Assembly (NCBI RefSeq): GCF_000764305.2
Contig: NW_025944285.1
Coordinates: 22,033 to 86,032 of the forward strand
Direction: 5' to 3'
DNA length: 64,000 nucleotides
Origin: Hyalella azteca
Lineage: Eukaryota; Arthropoda; Malacostraca; Amphipoda; Hyalellidae
The translations under genes and the position numbers were made by a program. Positions 39,001 to 50,115 of this stretch are shown here, one piece after another; positions within the stretch are counted from its first letter, which is position 1, and each line of letters opens with the position of its first letter. Below the pieces are notes generated by a model. The model did not search any database. It saw nothing but the letters and a program-made list of their open reading frames with translations, and was not told the origin of the DNA.

Positions 39001-42000
39001 CGCTCACATCAGCGACGTTAATCCGTCCACCGACAAGAACCACCCAGTTGTTCAGAGGAATCGACACCATCATTGACTTGTCTACAAAATTAATCAACAA
39101 GTTAGAGATTCGACAGGGAGTGTAATCTGACAACAGTCCGATACTTCTAATAGAAAAAATATCTACCGAATAGATGATGGCTCTTGATTACTGTACTCTT
39201 ACCACTAATTTCCCTTATATGCGAGCTAATTACTCTTATATGTGAGAACTATTTGCTCAAAATTGCAAACAGATACATGTAATACATTGAAAATTTAACG
39301 CTTCATTGTGAATCGTTTACTGAAATTTAAAATTCACATCTTTTCTTACTCCGATTCCCGGCCCCCGTGTTTTTACGATTGCATCATTGATGAAATAAAA
39401 TTATCTAATCATATTACATCGACGGGTCAAGTATGCGCTCGATGATAAAAAAAAAACAATAATTATTCAACACACGCACGCTTCTTAAGCAAATCTAATA
39501 AATTACTGGGTTCAATCCGTTAACTAAGGGTTCTAAACCTGTTCCGTTATGCCTTCATCTCGGACGAATAACTTATTCGTAATAATGCTTGCGGTCAGAC
39601 ACTTGCCAACGAGTAACGTCAGTTCAGAAACTCGTCAGTCCAATTGCACCCAGTGTATCAATTCACTTACTTCGGCAGCCGAAAGTCCAGTCCGCATCAT
39701 CAGCTTTGTACTGCGCAGACATTCCCCCAGCCAGCAAAATCTCCTCTTGGTTCATAACTCCTGAAGTCAGGCTCACCAAGTTGGTGTTCAGCTTTAGACC
39801 CCATAGCTCTAGATCCTTGCGCACCTGGATGTAAAATCACGGATGAGCATAGAGTAAGAGGCACCAAGCTCCTTATAGGAAAATTATTCTTCCTCATTCA
39901 CTAAGCCAAAATTTTCAACAGCTGATCATAATATTAATTAGCCACAGGGTTTTTAGTAGCAATTACCTTATCTTCTTGCAAATCTTGGTTGAACTTTTTG
40001 AGAGCTGCAACTCGCCGATCGACACCCATCTTCGTGTAGTCAACGAGCCTTTTCATTTTGTGGAAATTCGTGCGGATGTCATCAGGTATGCCAGTCAACC
40101 TCATCAGCTCGGGCACCAGATAGATTTCCGTCATGCCACTTCTTAGCTGACGACCAGTAGGCTTGCTGTAGATCAGCGGTTGCGTCAGGTCCGTCACGAT
40201 TCGTCGATGTTTCTGCACGAACCAAACATCATATCCTAATTTGGATGGGCACCGAAATTCTAGTGTTGCATGAACCAATACTAAATGATAATGATCACGG
40301 CTTAACAATGTGAACAAGACACAACTTGACATTGGGATACCACGCATATGAATTGACATTAAAGGTTAGAAAGCAAAGACGTTATAAAAAGAAATAGCAC
40401 ATAGACTGACATCTTCAAAGTATTTCTTGAAAGTGACCGTCTCGCCGCGGTGCTGGAAAGTCGACATAGGATTCTTGGTATCATCGAAGTGGTCGATGCG
40501 GTATGTGAGGTGGTTGTATTCAGCCATGGCGATCTGTCCTATCAGTAGGCGATCGCGATCGTCATTCCTCATCTGCAGACATTAATAACTCGATCATAAA
40601 TTATAGCTGTAGCTCGCAGACGTCCTGGCATATTATGTCTACAAACCACTAATGAAGCAAGATTAGTTTTATAAGTGTTTATAAGTGTTCACCGTCGTGA
40701 AGATCTGAGGATAACGTTCTTACACATAACACTCTGTAGATATTTCGATACTCGAAAAAATAACTAGACTTGCCACACGATACTACTTGTAAATAATACT
40801 CTGGGGTACTGAAAATAATTCCCATTTATCGCGAGACTACCTGAAAATCAAAAATATGCATCTAATATTGATTAATCGTAGTTTATCACTCTTTAAATCA
40901 TCTGATTTTATTAAAAAGCTGTCATCATATAATATACCGTTCTAATGTGATCCAGAATTGAAGTCTGTTGCTGGAACTTGTGAACTATATCCACATTCAA
41001 AAGTATTTTGTCCTCGTGCTGCCTGATGCTGGTCTGGACGCCAGGATACACGCGCATCCTGTAATCAGTCACGGTATCACACTCAATGAATTCTTATCAT
41101 GGATACTTTGTGGCTAAAGTTAAAATTAGTTGAGTTCGCTCCTCAGCACGATGAAGTCGTCTACACTGTTGGAAACCATATACCGAAGATTTATCCACAA
41201 TTTTTCATTTTTAGGAGGAACGCAATACACCAGTGTACCAACAAGAGAAAGCCTGTAACAGTACTACATTTTCACATTAAAAGAGGTCATAGAAATCGTA
41301 AGTACACTTCATCACCACAGCCATTCTTTCTAACCTCTCATCAGACAGACCAGCATTCAATGCACCTCAACTACTACTCGGAGGTGGGAGGCGCACGTAA
41401 ACATAACTGATTCGAATCGCAAGGTATCTCTCTCAGAGACGCTGAGATTAAGAGTATGATCTTATCAAGACTTATCTGCACTTCAATTCCAGCAAAAGAG
41501 GTTCTACACAGACGCATTATTTTAAGCAAGACAATCGGCACTTTACTTTGGATCGGATAGACATGAAACCAACCTTTCATTTAAAAATGGATCGGATAGA
41601 CATGAAACCTACCATTCATTTTAAAACCTTTGCTCTACATCAGACAACGACTAATAACAATCACAGTCTCAATACGAATTTCTTTGAAAGAGAATGCCTA
41701 GTCCTGGAATACTTTACTCGTACTCTAGGTGTCACATATCCCACAGGAGAGGATATCGACAGGTGTGGATATAAGATTTTTATTTAATGTTGATTTTCCC
41801 CCCATAATAGGCAGAAACGAACTTGTCACATCAGCAATTCACAGAAGCGTCGCACAGTTCATAAAAAAATCAACATCTCGAGGTAAAGCAAGCAAAAAAC
41901 ACCGTACAAACAAGTTTGGGAAGACGCAACACCATCTAAGTTATTTAGCTTTTGCATAGAATACCGAGGTATATATATCCTTTTAAAAATCAAACGCATC

Positions 42001-45000
42001 CTTCACCAGCTCGTGATAAATAGCAATCACATCAATCATTAATCACACAAATCTCACCTGACACATGCACGTATGACAAGACCTGATTCGCAACTGCCAA
42101 GTTAACACGCAACAACAAATAAATTTCCTAAAAATTAATACAATTTTTATGAAAAAAAAAATTCATTACTGCAGTGCGGAGAATGACAAGAAACGCCTAA
42201 TAAAAAGAGCACTAACTTGAGGTCGGCATCGAGGTTTTGGAAATTCTTGACGTTGAAGTAGTGACGCCCGATGAGCGTGAGACCGATGGCAGCTTGACAA
42301 CGTCGAAGTATGAGGTTGAGGATCCTGATGAATTGATCATCCAAGGAGTCCAACTCTCTGACAAATTTCACTGTGATGCTATAATCACCGTCGCTTGTCG
42401 TGCTAGAGAACACAGTTTCCTGAAAATTTGTTATATCTTTCATTAATTGATATCTTGGCCAAATATCACTTACAGGGTCTACCATAATTATGGAAACAAA
42501 TATTTGCAATGAAAATAAATTTGCTTCTATGAATCTTCAGCTAACTAATACTTTTTATAAGTTTAATTTTAATTGTTGAGTGAAAGGTACAAGCATGCAA
42601 GTTCCAAGTGATTACTTTACAGAAACTGAGCAAATTAGCGTACGTGTTTTAAGCCTTTATAAAGTTCATTTTTTGCCTCAAATAACGATGTTGAGTCGAA
42701 AAAGTGGTCTTGGTGGATCGAAATAATATATGAACCTTCAAAATTAGAATTCTAACCTGCCTTGGGGCCGTTAACACTTCAACGGCTCACCATGGAGTTT
42801 CAACAAGACTCTACCTTCTTTTGAAGTCTTCGACTTATGACTCTTTCAGCTATCTACAACAATTTGAAATTATTAGCGCAGTCTCACCTTGTTAGGCAGA
42901 TAATTGAGCGAGAAGATGTTCATGCCGTCGAAGACATGGCCACCAAAATGCTTCAGGTGAGGCTCCATGATCTTGTAACGTTGACGACGGTCGTCTTGGG
43001 CGGGACTGAAAAAAATTAACCAATTGTTAATTCACTCGCCTGCTCTGAAGCATACATGGAGCCTGAAGCATTTCACTAGCGTTACTAAAAGTTCGCACTG
43101 TCTCACAGCACTTCCTGAACGTCAAATGATCCTTAGCCATCCTGTTCATGTTTGTGTTCTACAATGCAACACTACAGCAAGAGAAAACGTACACCTAACT
43201 TCATCAAAATACCTACGGACGAGAAAATATAGAAACAGACTCAATATGGTTATGAAATCAAAGAAATTCATTAAAGTACACAACAATTCAAATCTAGGAT
43301 GGCATTAGAATAGTAACTCGTCGGGGGATCAATTATCGGTTTGGGCTTAAATAGGCAAGAAGAAAGGACACATGTTCAGATGAATGAACAAATGATATAC
43401 CATAATTTCTATCTAGGATTTTTCAGATTATATTTTCTGTTATTGATAAACAATACAAAAAACATGCAGAACACAAGACCGAGTGAAAGGACTAACACTG
43501 AGGATTGGAAGGAGGGCTATAAACCAACTTTATTGCAAGTGGTATGCATAATCTCAACAAGGTCGCAGAAAAATTAAAGGTTACCTACCACCATTGCCGC
43601 ACACTTCGACGTTAAACCAGAGCATATGGACTACAGTCTAGTCAATATGCGGAGCATTTTCATGCAAGGATCCCAAATATTATATTACAGCCAAATAATC
43701 CTCCGAGTCAAGCACACTGCATTTGTTCAAACGCGAGCCGCGTATAAGCTTGTACCGAGAAGAAAATTAAATTGCTTCCAGTAGGTATTCTGGCAATGTC
43801 TGCAACAGACTTTTTCGACGCTCATAGTAACAGTTATACCGCCCAAGATGAAAAACAGTATAAAGTGCTTGTATTTTCAGACTTTCTTAACCTTCTACCG
43901 CCTGACATGAGTAACCGGAGCAATATTGTCACAAGCATACTTCCCTAAAAGGATACGTTCTAGTGAGCGCAAAATGGCTTGCACGTACGACAACTTAAAA
44001 TGACTGGAGTCGCCTAAAATCAACAGAACGGTAGAAGATTGATATACTGTACTTGTAAATGACGGCGTAGAAATTGAGTCGCCAGTCCTGACACTTTTCC
44101 ATTTCAAAATAGTTGACGAGAAGATTCATGTCGTTGGTTCGTCGTAGCTTCCCAGTACCTGGCGAGTCACAATTAGAACATGTTAGAAAATATGCACTAC
44201 GTTATCATCAATGTCAAGTATCTCATGATAGACAGAAGTGATTATCAACTACAAAAAAAACGTAAGTCACATCCAAAGAGATGGACTACCCGGTATTAGT
44301 TAATACACAATTGCTTTTGTCTTAACCGCCACTTACGCACGACATCTTAACACTCGCGAATTTTAAAATTGGAAAATTTTTACCGGCAGTCATCAAAAAT
44401 ATAATTAAAAAAAAAAGTTTCCCGTTCAGATTAAAATACTTGCAAGTTAGCTGAGCTTTGCTCAAGGAACTTTGCAATTTTAGCATGCAGTTATACCTAA
44501 CCCAGTCAATAGCACTGGATAATACGTGAATCTCGTGTATGTTTATTACTAACATGATCAAACGGTTCGGTCAAACCACATTCAACATAAGACTGCAAGT
44601 TGACTCACCCATATTACAATCGTGCATACCAATTTGAAAATCTAATAGCAATTCGGGCTTTCATCCTTTCCTTACAATTCGGCAATGCCTGCCTTTTATC
44701 CAACTGAAACTGAAATTCAAGGTTCAGGTAATATCCCGATACTTCAAGTATCGATACTCGATCAACAGCCCATTTATTTGGCAGACTTTGACACAAGCAC
44801 AAACGAACTAACACTTGGACAAAATACAATTATATATACAATATAATCCTCACAACCTAGCTGGAAAACACGCATTCAAACTACAATCATCTATCTCGAG
44901 AAGAATAGTTACGACTTAATGCAAGTCAAAAATAAGTTCATTATCTTGCCTATCTTGGAGTTGTTGTGCGGTCGCAGGATCATTTGCTTGGCATCTTCGC

Positions 45001-47529
45001 GAGAGAAATGACCGCCACGCGAATGTCCTCGACTAGAGGTTGTGCCATTTCCTGAAATGGAAGATCAACTTGTGGGAAATTCCTCATATTTTCACGATCC
45101 GTATTTAAAATTTGTGCTCATGTACTGCATCAGCTACCATTATTAGAATTGCAAAGAATGAAATACTAGCAGATGGCGTAGTTTTAACTGAACAGTTTAA
45201 AAGTAGGAACACGCTTAAATAAAAACTGATGAGATTGATAGTAAAAATATGCTACCAAGATTACGGTATAAATTACTCAACCGCTGATCAAGACAAATCA
45301 AATAGGCTATTCTTACAAAAAAAAACATGGTAACACAAGTCTTCTTAGGTGCTTCTGTATACATTTCAAGGTTCTTTGGAATAAAACAAGATTCTCAAGA
45401 ATACTAACCATTGCTACCGTTTCCATTGCTGCCGTTGCCGCTGTTCGCCTGTTCAACGCTTAGGGCGCTCATCTGAAGAGGCAGCGAAGATTCACCCGAC
45501 GTCTGCTGAGCGCTGCGTATAGCGCTCTGCACGCGCTCCGTACCACGGCAGTACGCGCGCGACGCCTGCGAGCAAATCGAGCTCAGTCTCGTCGTCTCAG
45601 GTTACACATAAATTCCAACGCGTAATTACTAAACGACATCTCATTGAATAAACTACAAATGATATGCGTATCAAAACAAGCAGGTTATTAGTTAAAATAA
45701 TATTGTACATTTTTATGGTAGGAACTTTCACTCGAAATATTAATTATAAGAATCCCTGACAAAATTTCCCTCAGCAGCAATCGCACCACTCGAATCAAAA
45801 ATCCAGTGATCAGAAAAGGGCCAAGTAGAGAGCGCATTACTGACGTGCGTAGCCGGTGGTTGCTCGGGCCGGACAGTGGGCGCAGGCTGCTGCGGCGGGG
45901 GCAGCGGAGGGGCGGCCTGGCGAGATGTGGCGTGTCCAGGCTGTGGCAGAGGTAGCATCGCCACGTGAGGCGAGCGCTGCCACGCAGATGGAGCATCAGT
46001 GATGGGTGAGGGATGCTGTGGCCCGCCTGCTGGTCGCATGCCTCGGAACTGCTGCTGCTGCTGCTGCTGGGCTGCAGGGCGCGGTGCGCGCACTTGTGGC
46101 TGCGGTCCAGCTGATCGCATTCTTGGTTGCTGAAAAATTTATGAAAAATCATCTTGAAAAATATACCTTCGGCGTCATTCATAAATTACCGATCAGAAGT
46201 TCGCCTAACTAGTCATATGGAGATAGACTAGTGTTTGATGAGCGGTAAAATCGACATTTTTCAACTAAATCAGATTCAGCTGACCAGCCCGCTGAACTGG
46301 CCAGAAAGAAGCGGCGTTAGCGACTCTCGACAGAAAAAATAAGAGAAGGAGGGGACAACTGAGAAAGATCGACGTTCTTACAAGAGGTCACTTACAGGAG
46401 GCGTCGGCCATCCGTAGGAGGGACATGAGAGAAATATAAGGACGAGGGAAAACCTACATAACAAATTGCTAAAATAAGTACCGGTATGAAGGTCAGCAAG
46501 TGACTAATAGCTGTTCTCATGTTTAAGGGAGAATTTTCAGCAGATTCAAACAATCGCAAATGAATGTTATTACATCCGTTATAGTTATAGAATTCATTTA
46601 GTTACTTTGATTCACAAGACACGAGTCCAACATTTTCACGAAAGTGACCTCGTGCCCGCGTGCAACGGTTTAGTTAACAAATAATCCAACGAAGATAAAC
46701 TATCAATTATAAAGCAGGATCCATATCCCATAAAAGGTCAACATTAAGCACTCAATCAGTGATGGACTATTGGAAACCAACTTGAAAACCTACCTTGCCA
46801 ATGAAAAGATACTTCACTATTGTTTATTTTCAATAATGTCCTCACATCATTTGATAGCTATCATCAAGAATAGCGCCAATTGGTCTCTAATAAAAAAAGC
46901 CATCTTCCATCTGCATTCCCAGAATTATTTCTATGCGTTAAAAGAATTTAGCATTAAAATGAGTAACATTTCTAATTGAATATATAGCCAAACAAACCAT
47001 GTTTATACTAGATCCAGGTTTATACTTGATACTAAATTGACATGTAAGCGAGGGTAGAAAAATGAAACCAAATACCTTCAACTTTCATACAATGATAGGT
47101 CTTAAAATGTGTGTAACAAGGAACGTACAATAACCAGTTGATTGTAGTAAACAGATTTACTGTAAGCAAGCATGTTTAGGTAACAAAACGCATAGCTTAT
47201 AATGCTAACCAGTTGATTGTAGTAAACAGATTTACAGTTAGCCACGATGTTTAGTTAACAAGGAACGTATAGCTTATAATGCTAACCAGTTGATTGTAGT
47301 AAACAGATTTACTGTAAGCCAGCATGTTCAGTTACCAAGGAACGTATAGCTTATAATGCTAACCAGTTGATTGTAGTAAACAGATTTACAGTTAGCCACC
47401 ATGTTTAGTTACCATTGGAGCAGCAGGTCGGAGGTGTTGAGCACGAGGGGGAGCTGCTGCACCGCCAGGCTGCTGTGGCACATCGAGGCCGCGGCCGCGT
47501 GCCCGACCGCGGGGAGGACCGTCACTCAT
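35895..47529 (-). CDS. piwi: PIWI-clade Argonaute, 19 coding exons
   Basis: PIWI-clade Argonautes bind piRNAs in germline cells and silence transposons by target cleavage or chromatin marking. The coding exons join in consistent phase (117, 285, 157, 102, 106, 118, 203, 121, 162, 246, 154, 128, 168, 123, 169, 122, 155, 148 and 111 bases) to 964 residues, a normal length for the family. Residues 1-220 are RG- and Q-rich, which suits arginine methylation and Tudor-protein binding. PAZ covers about 390-505 ([20 protein letters not shown]), MID about 540-690, and PIWI about 690-955. The slicer triad is D738 (GYDVYHDT), D808 ([10 protein letters not shown]) and H941 (YAHKLA). Introns 4 and 13 have GC donors. 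The start is the ATG directly after a TTTCAG acceptor, implying an upstream non-coding exon. The tail ends ADKLW, shorter than the family's usual ending. Piwi/Aubergine-type or Ago3-type orthology is not resolved. Confidence 0.93.
36472..36619 (-). CDS. piwi: piwi exon 18
   Basis: [20 protein letters not shown] and [13 protein letters not shown]. The acceptor is TTTTGCAG and the donor CAG|GTGTGT. Confidence 0.95.
36796..36950 (-). CDS. piwi: piwi exon 17
   Basis: [11 protein letters not shown] and [13 protein letters not shown], conserved PIWI-domain blocks. The acceptor is TGGGCAG and the donor TATTG|GTTTGT. Confidence 0.94.
37330..37451 (-). CDS. piwi: piwi exon 16 (catalytic D808)
   Basis: [13 protein letters not shown] contains the second catalytic Asp. 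The acceptor is GTCCACAG and the donor AAG|GTATTA. Confidence 0.95.
37666..37834 (-). CDS. piwi: piwi exon 15 (catalytic D738)
   Basis: [11 protein letters not shown] carries the first catalytic Asp. The E-E pair at 775-776 is a candidate glutamate finger. The acceptor is TTTCCAG and the donor CAGA|GTTGGT. Confidence 0.95.
38193..38315 (-). CDS. piwi: piwi exon 14
   Basis: [20 protein letters not shown] and GEPWQV, the MID/PIWI junction motif of the family. The acceptor is CCCTACAG and the donor AAG|GTTAGA. Confidence 0.95.
38661..38828 (-). CDS. piwi: piwi exon 13 (MID, GC donor)
   Basis: It holds the MID 5'-phosphate pocket region, with [20 protein letters not shown]. The acceptor is GTGGACAG. 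The donor is CAG|GCAAGT, the optimal GC-AG donor, with a perfect frame join to exon 14. Confidence 0.92.
38954..39081 (-). CDS. piwi: piwi exon 12 (MID)
   Basis: MID sequence [14 protein letters not shown]. The acceptor is TTTTGTAG and the donor ATG|GTTAGT. Confidence 0.9.
39671..39824 (-). CDS. piwi: piwi exon 11
   Basis: Start of the MID region ([19 protein letters not shown]). The acceptor is ACATCCAG and the donor CGAA|GTAAGT. Confidence 0.9.
39967..40212 (-). CDS. piwi: piwi exon 10 (PAZ end, linker 2)
   Basis: [10 protein letters not shown], then [19 protein letters not shown], strongly conserved in PIWI proteins. The acceptor is TTCGTGCAG and the donor AAG|GTAATT. Confidence 0.94.
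40411..40572 (-). CDS. piwi: piwi exon 9 (PAZ)
   Basis: PAZ core, with [12 protein letters not shown] and [16 protein letters not shown], which anchors the piRNA 3' end. The acceptor is GTCTGCAG and the donor GAT|GTCAGT. Confidence 0.92.
40938..41058 (-). CDS. piwi: piwi exon 8
   Basis: It encodes [14 protein letters not shown] and [10 protein letters not shown], the characteristic entry to the PAZ domain. The acceptor is GATTACAG and the donor ACG|GTATAT. Confidence 0.92.
41549..41626. repeat. 39-bp tandem duplication in piwi intron 7
   Basis: GGATCGGATAGACATGAAAC occurs twice, 39 bases apart, with a near-identical tail. Confidence 0.75.
42217..42419 (-). CDS. piwi: piwi exon 7
   Basis: N domain/linker with [13 protein letters not shown] and [12 protein letters not shown]. 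The acceptor is ATTTTCAG and the donor CTCAA|GTTAGT. Confidence 0.9.
42888..43005 (-). CDS. piwi: piwi exon 6
   Basis: Part of the N domain, ending [15 protein letters not shown]. The acceptor is TTTTTTTCAG and the donor AACAAG|GTGAGA. Confidence 0.9.
44053..44158 (-). CDS. piwi: piwi exon 5
   Basis: It encodes the start of the N domain, with [21 protein letters not shown], shown here as the family's NYF...W pattern. The acceptor is CGCCAG and the donor TACAA|GTACAG. Confidence 0.87.
44950..45051 (-). CDS. piwi: piwi exon 4 (GC donor)
   Basis: Residues about 187-221, with [11 protein letters not shown] (RG motifs) then [12 protein letters not shown]. The acceptor is ATTTCAG. The donor is ATAG|GCAAGA, a GC-AG intron required by the frame of exon 5. 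Confidence 0.82.
45409..45565 (-). CDS. piwi: piwi exon 3
   Basis: Residues 135-187, including [20 protein letters not shown]. The donor is AATG|GTTAGT. The acceptor CTCGCAG is preferred by phase; an alternative acceptor 33 bases upstream would also keep the frame. Confidence 0.75.
45845..46129 (-). CDS. piwi: piwi exon 2
   Basis: Residues 40-134, rich in Q and P, with a run of seven Q encoded largely by CAG (about 46052-46072). The acceptor is TTTTTCAG and the donor CAC|GTCAGT, chosen to keep phase 0 with exon 3. Confidence 0.78.
47131..47413. repeat. 76-bp repeat overlapping the piwi intron 1 donor
   Basis: TAACCAGTTGATTGTAGTAA starts at 47131, 47206, 47283 and 47360, a period of 75-77 bases. 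The last unit runs into exon 1, so the GTAACTAAACAT donor region is part of the repeat. Other units contain related GTTAACTAAAC or GGTAACTGAAC sequence on the minus strand. Confidence 0.85.
47413..47529 (-). CDS. piwi: piwi exon 1
   Basis: It encodes residues 1-39, beginning [14 protein letters not shown], a typical arginine/glycine N-terminus. The acceptor TTTCAG lies directly before ATG, and the donor is CCAATG|GTAACT. Confidence 0.82.
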
Positions 47530-48635
47530 CTGAAACACAAAACAAGACATTCAACACCAGCTCAACATTGATTAATGCATATATGTATAAATTTGTAGCA
47601 CAACTAGACATTCTCTTTATGGTGCTGTTTTTCCAAAAAAAAAAAAAAAAAGTTCAGTTATTTCTCACAACTCGTCAAAAACAGCACTAAGGCACTCATA
47701 ATTTTCGAATTAAATGCGAGCCTCTTCTAAGCTGCATACGATTACTGACACTAACATACTATACCTATGCAAAAGCATGCGACCCCACTTTTAGATATAC
47801 TTCTTCATTCGGACGTTGATTTCCATGCCAGGCTTGTTACTAACTTAGATCCCGTTATCCCACGCTGCTAGGCAGGCGAGCCTCGTATTCAACTCTGGAC
47901 TCTCACGTGATTTTCTGTGTGCTCGATAATTTGAAATAATTGATTCTTTGTGAAATTTATAATATTTAACTCCTGTCAGTCATACAGATTTGGCAGATGG
48001 ATTTCGGCAGGTCCTTACTCTCAACATACTTGGGAATATGTACTTAGTTTTTAATAGCCAGACGGTTTTTCCATAGCAAGATCCAATGATATCAAAAGAG
48101 TCAAATATATGTACCACATATATACAGGTTTAAGATATACGTCTAAGCACTTTTCTGATCATTTCATCCAACTTTTTCAAGGCTTCTAGTTACAACTTGC
48201 TTTTTAAAACACATTCTATAGACGTCTACTTGGTTTCCAAGGAAAAAATAGACAATCACTAAGAAATTTTAAAACTTATTTTTAAATTTGTATGGGTAAA
48301 ACAAAAGAAAGGGGTTGTCTCAAGGAAAAATGTTGCTTTTCATATATTCTACTTAGAGAAACTCCAGTAAGCAAGTTAGATAACACTTAAGTTGAAATGA
48401 TCTCAACATCTAGGGCTAAAATAATCATTTCCTAAACAAAACAGTTGAGTACTTCACACATAATCAAGTTTATTTCTTGCACAATGAGAAAAATATAAGT
48501 TGCCAAAAAATTTAGGCAAAGTCAAAAAGATTACAGTACAGGTATATATCACAGGTACAGGTAGAGGTAAAGCAGGTATGTATCTGCTGGTCATCATTTT
48601 TGTTTCATACTATTGTGATGTATGTTAAATGATAA
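47530..48635. other. 5' flank of the PIWI gene
   Basis: This should contain a 5' intron and perhaps the promoter, because an acceptor abuts the start codon. I cannot place the first exon or a core promoter. A poly-T/poly-A run lies at about 47634-47651. Confidence 0.4.
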
Positions 48636-50115
48636 CCGTTGAACGGAGTAATAAGGGACAGTTTAGAGAATTTCATTGATAACTTCTTACCATGTAACAT
48701 TTCATAAACAAGTTTGGGCTCGTTTCAAAGCTCTTTGCAAGGGCTATCGCATGGCATCTCAGAAAAAAAGAATTCTATATGCTATTTTTATGGTGCCATA
48801 CCCAAAATAAAAGCGTCCCAAATTACCCCTTGGAACGGGGTAATCTGGGACACTTGAAATAAAACTTATTTTAAAACGTTTGAAGCATGCAAACTTGCAA
48901 AGTGTATTCATCCATTTCTGACAGTACTCTGAAGTCATTTTCCTTTGTAGATGATGTAAATGTAGAATAAATGAAATTTTCTGTGACTTTTACTTGTTTT
49001 TCCTTTATTGTTATGATAGTACCATAACCCTACATTACCGTATTATTGATGTGATAACATATCCATGAACATGCAATTGAGCATTTACAATGACCTTGTC
49101 CACTGCAAGCTACACATCAGCAGTCATATAGCATTTCTTCTGCATCTGTAAGCTCACAGGATGGCATGTGATTTCACACCATTTTAATTGGGTCACGTGA
49201 ATTCACTATAAAAAAGACCATAAAAAACGTACCTGAAACAAAAGGGAATATTTTAATGACAACCATTATAGTTTTGGAGAAATATATCATGGTTTAGGTT
49301 CATTAATTGTCATTCTATCTTGCCAGGTGCGCAATTCTATCTTTGACATTCTAAGCACAATTTTGTGATGACCGATGATGCATTAATTTTTTGTCAAGTG
49401 AAATTTCTTTGGCTGAGCAAGGTAATTGTAATCAAAATTTTTTTGGCTGAGCAAGGTAATTGTAATCAAAATTTTTTTGGCTGAGCAAGGTAATTATAAT
49501 CAAAATTTTTTTGGCTGAGCAAGGTAATTGTAATCAAAATTTTTTTGGCTGAGCAAGGTAATTGTAATCAGAATTTTTTTGGCTGAACAAGGTAATTGTA
49601 ATCAGAATTTTTTTGGCTGAACAAGGTAATTGTAATCAGAATTTTTTTGTTGTCAATTGATTTATTTGTTAACTGGAGCCCTTGGTAACCAAGGTTCTAC
49701 TCTAAATGTGTTTGTGTTTTTAGGGGTGTCCATTATTACCCCGTCTTGCGGAAATGGCTGCCATTTTTTTAAATGCGATATGAAAATTCAGTCCATCACG
49801 TTTTTAAGCCAACACCCATGTGCCACTTTTTATTCAAGTAAATTTTCTTGAAACATTTTTTTTGGGTGCAGACCTTCGCAAAGGTACTTTTCTCAAATCA
49901 CACTTTTCACACCTTTTTTCAGGGATTTTTAATGGTAGTAAACTCATCATTTCTGAATTTGCTTTGTGCTACATAAATAGTAAAAATGGTAAACTTCACG
50001 CCACTATTGTTAGTTTTGCAATATTTTGACAAGTTTAGCTGCTACAACATTTCTATGAAATGTGGGACGACAGTCCCGATTTACCCTGCCCGTCCCTTTT
50101 TACCCCATTTGATGG
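48636..50115. mobile_element. TIR element, inverted-pair member L
   Basis: The left end reads CCGTTGAACGGAGTAATAAG. The right end, in reverse complement, reads CCATCAAATGGGGTAAAAAG. It shares ends and interior with member R at 51428-53566 in opposite orientation. No transposase frame is seen. Compared with R it has an extra 34-bp tandem array. TA lies beside the right end. Confidence 0.75.
49411..49648. repeat. 34-bp tandem array, 7 copies
   Basis: GGCTGAGCAAGGTAATTGTA starts at 49411, 49445, 49479, 49513, 49547, 49581 and 49615, each 34 bases apart. The last two carry GAACAAGG. It lies inside element L and is absent as an array from R. Confidence 0.9.

Noticed and set aside
40934..42217. 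Extra coding exon inside piwi intron 7
   Set aside because: The exon 7 to exon 8 join is in phase and restores a conserved sequence. Plus-strand frames in the intron have no motif.
45688..46182. 164-codon frame overlapping piwi exon 2
   Set aside because: It is an alternative reading frame of exon 2 (CAG run read as serine). The other frame continues the PIWI protein in phase.
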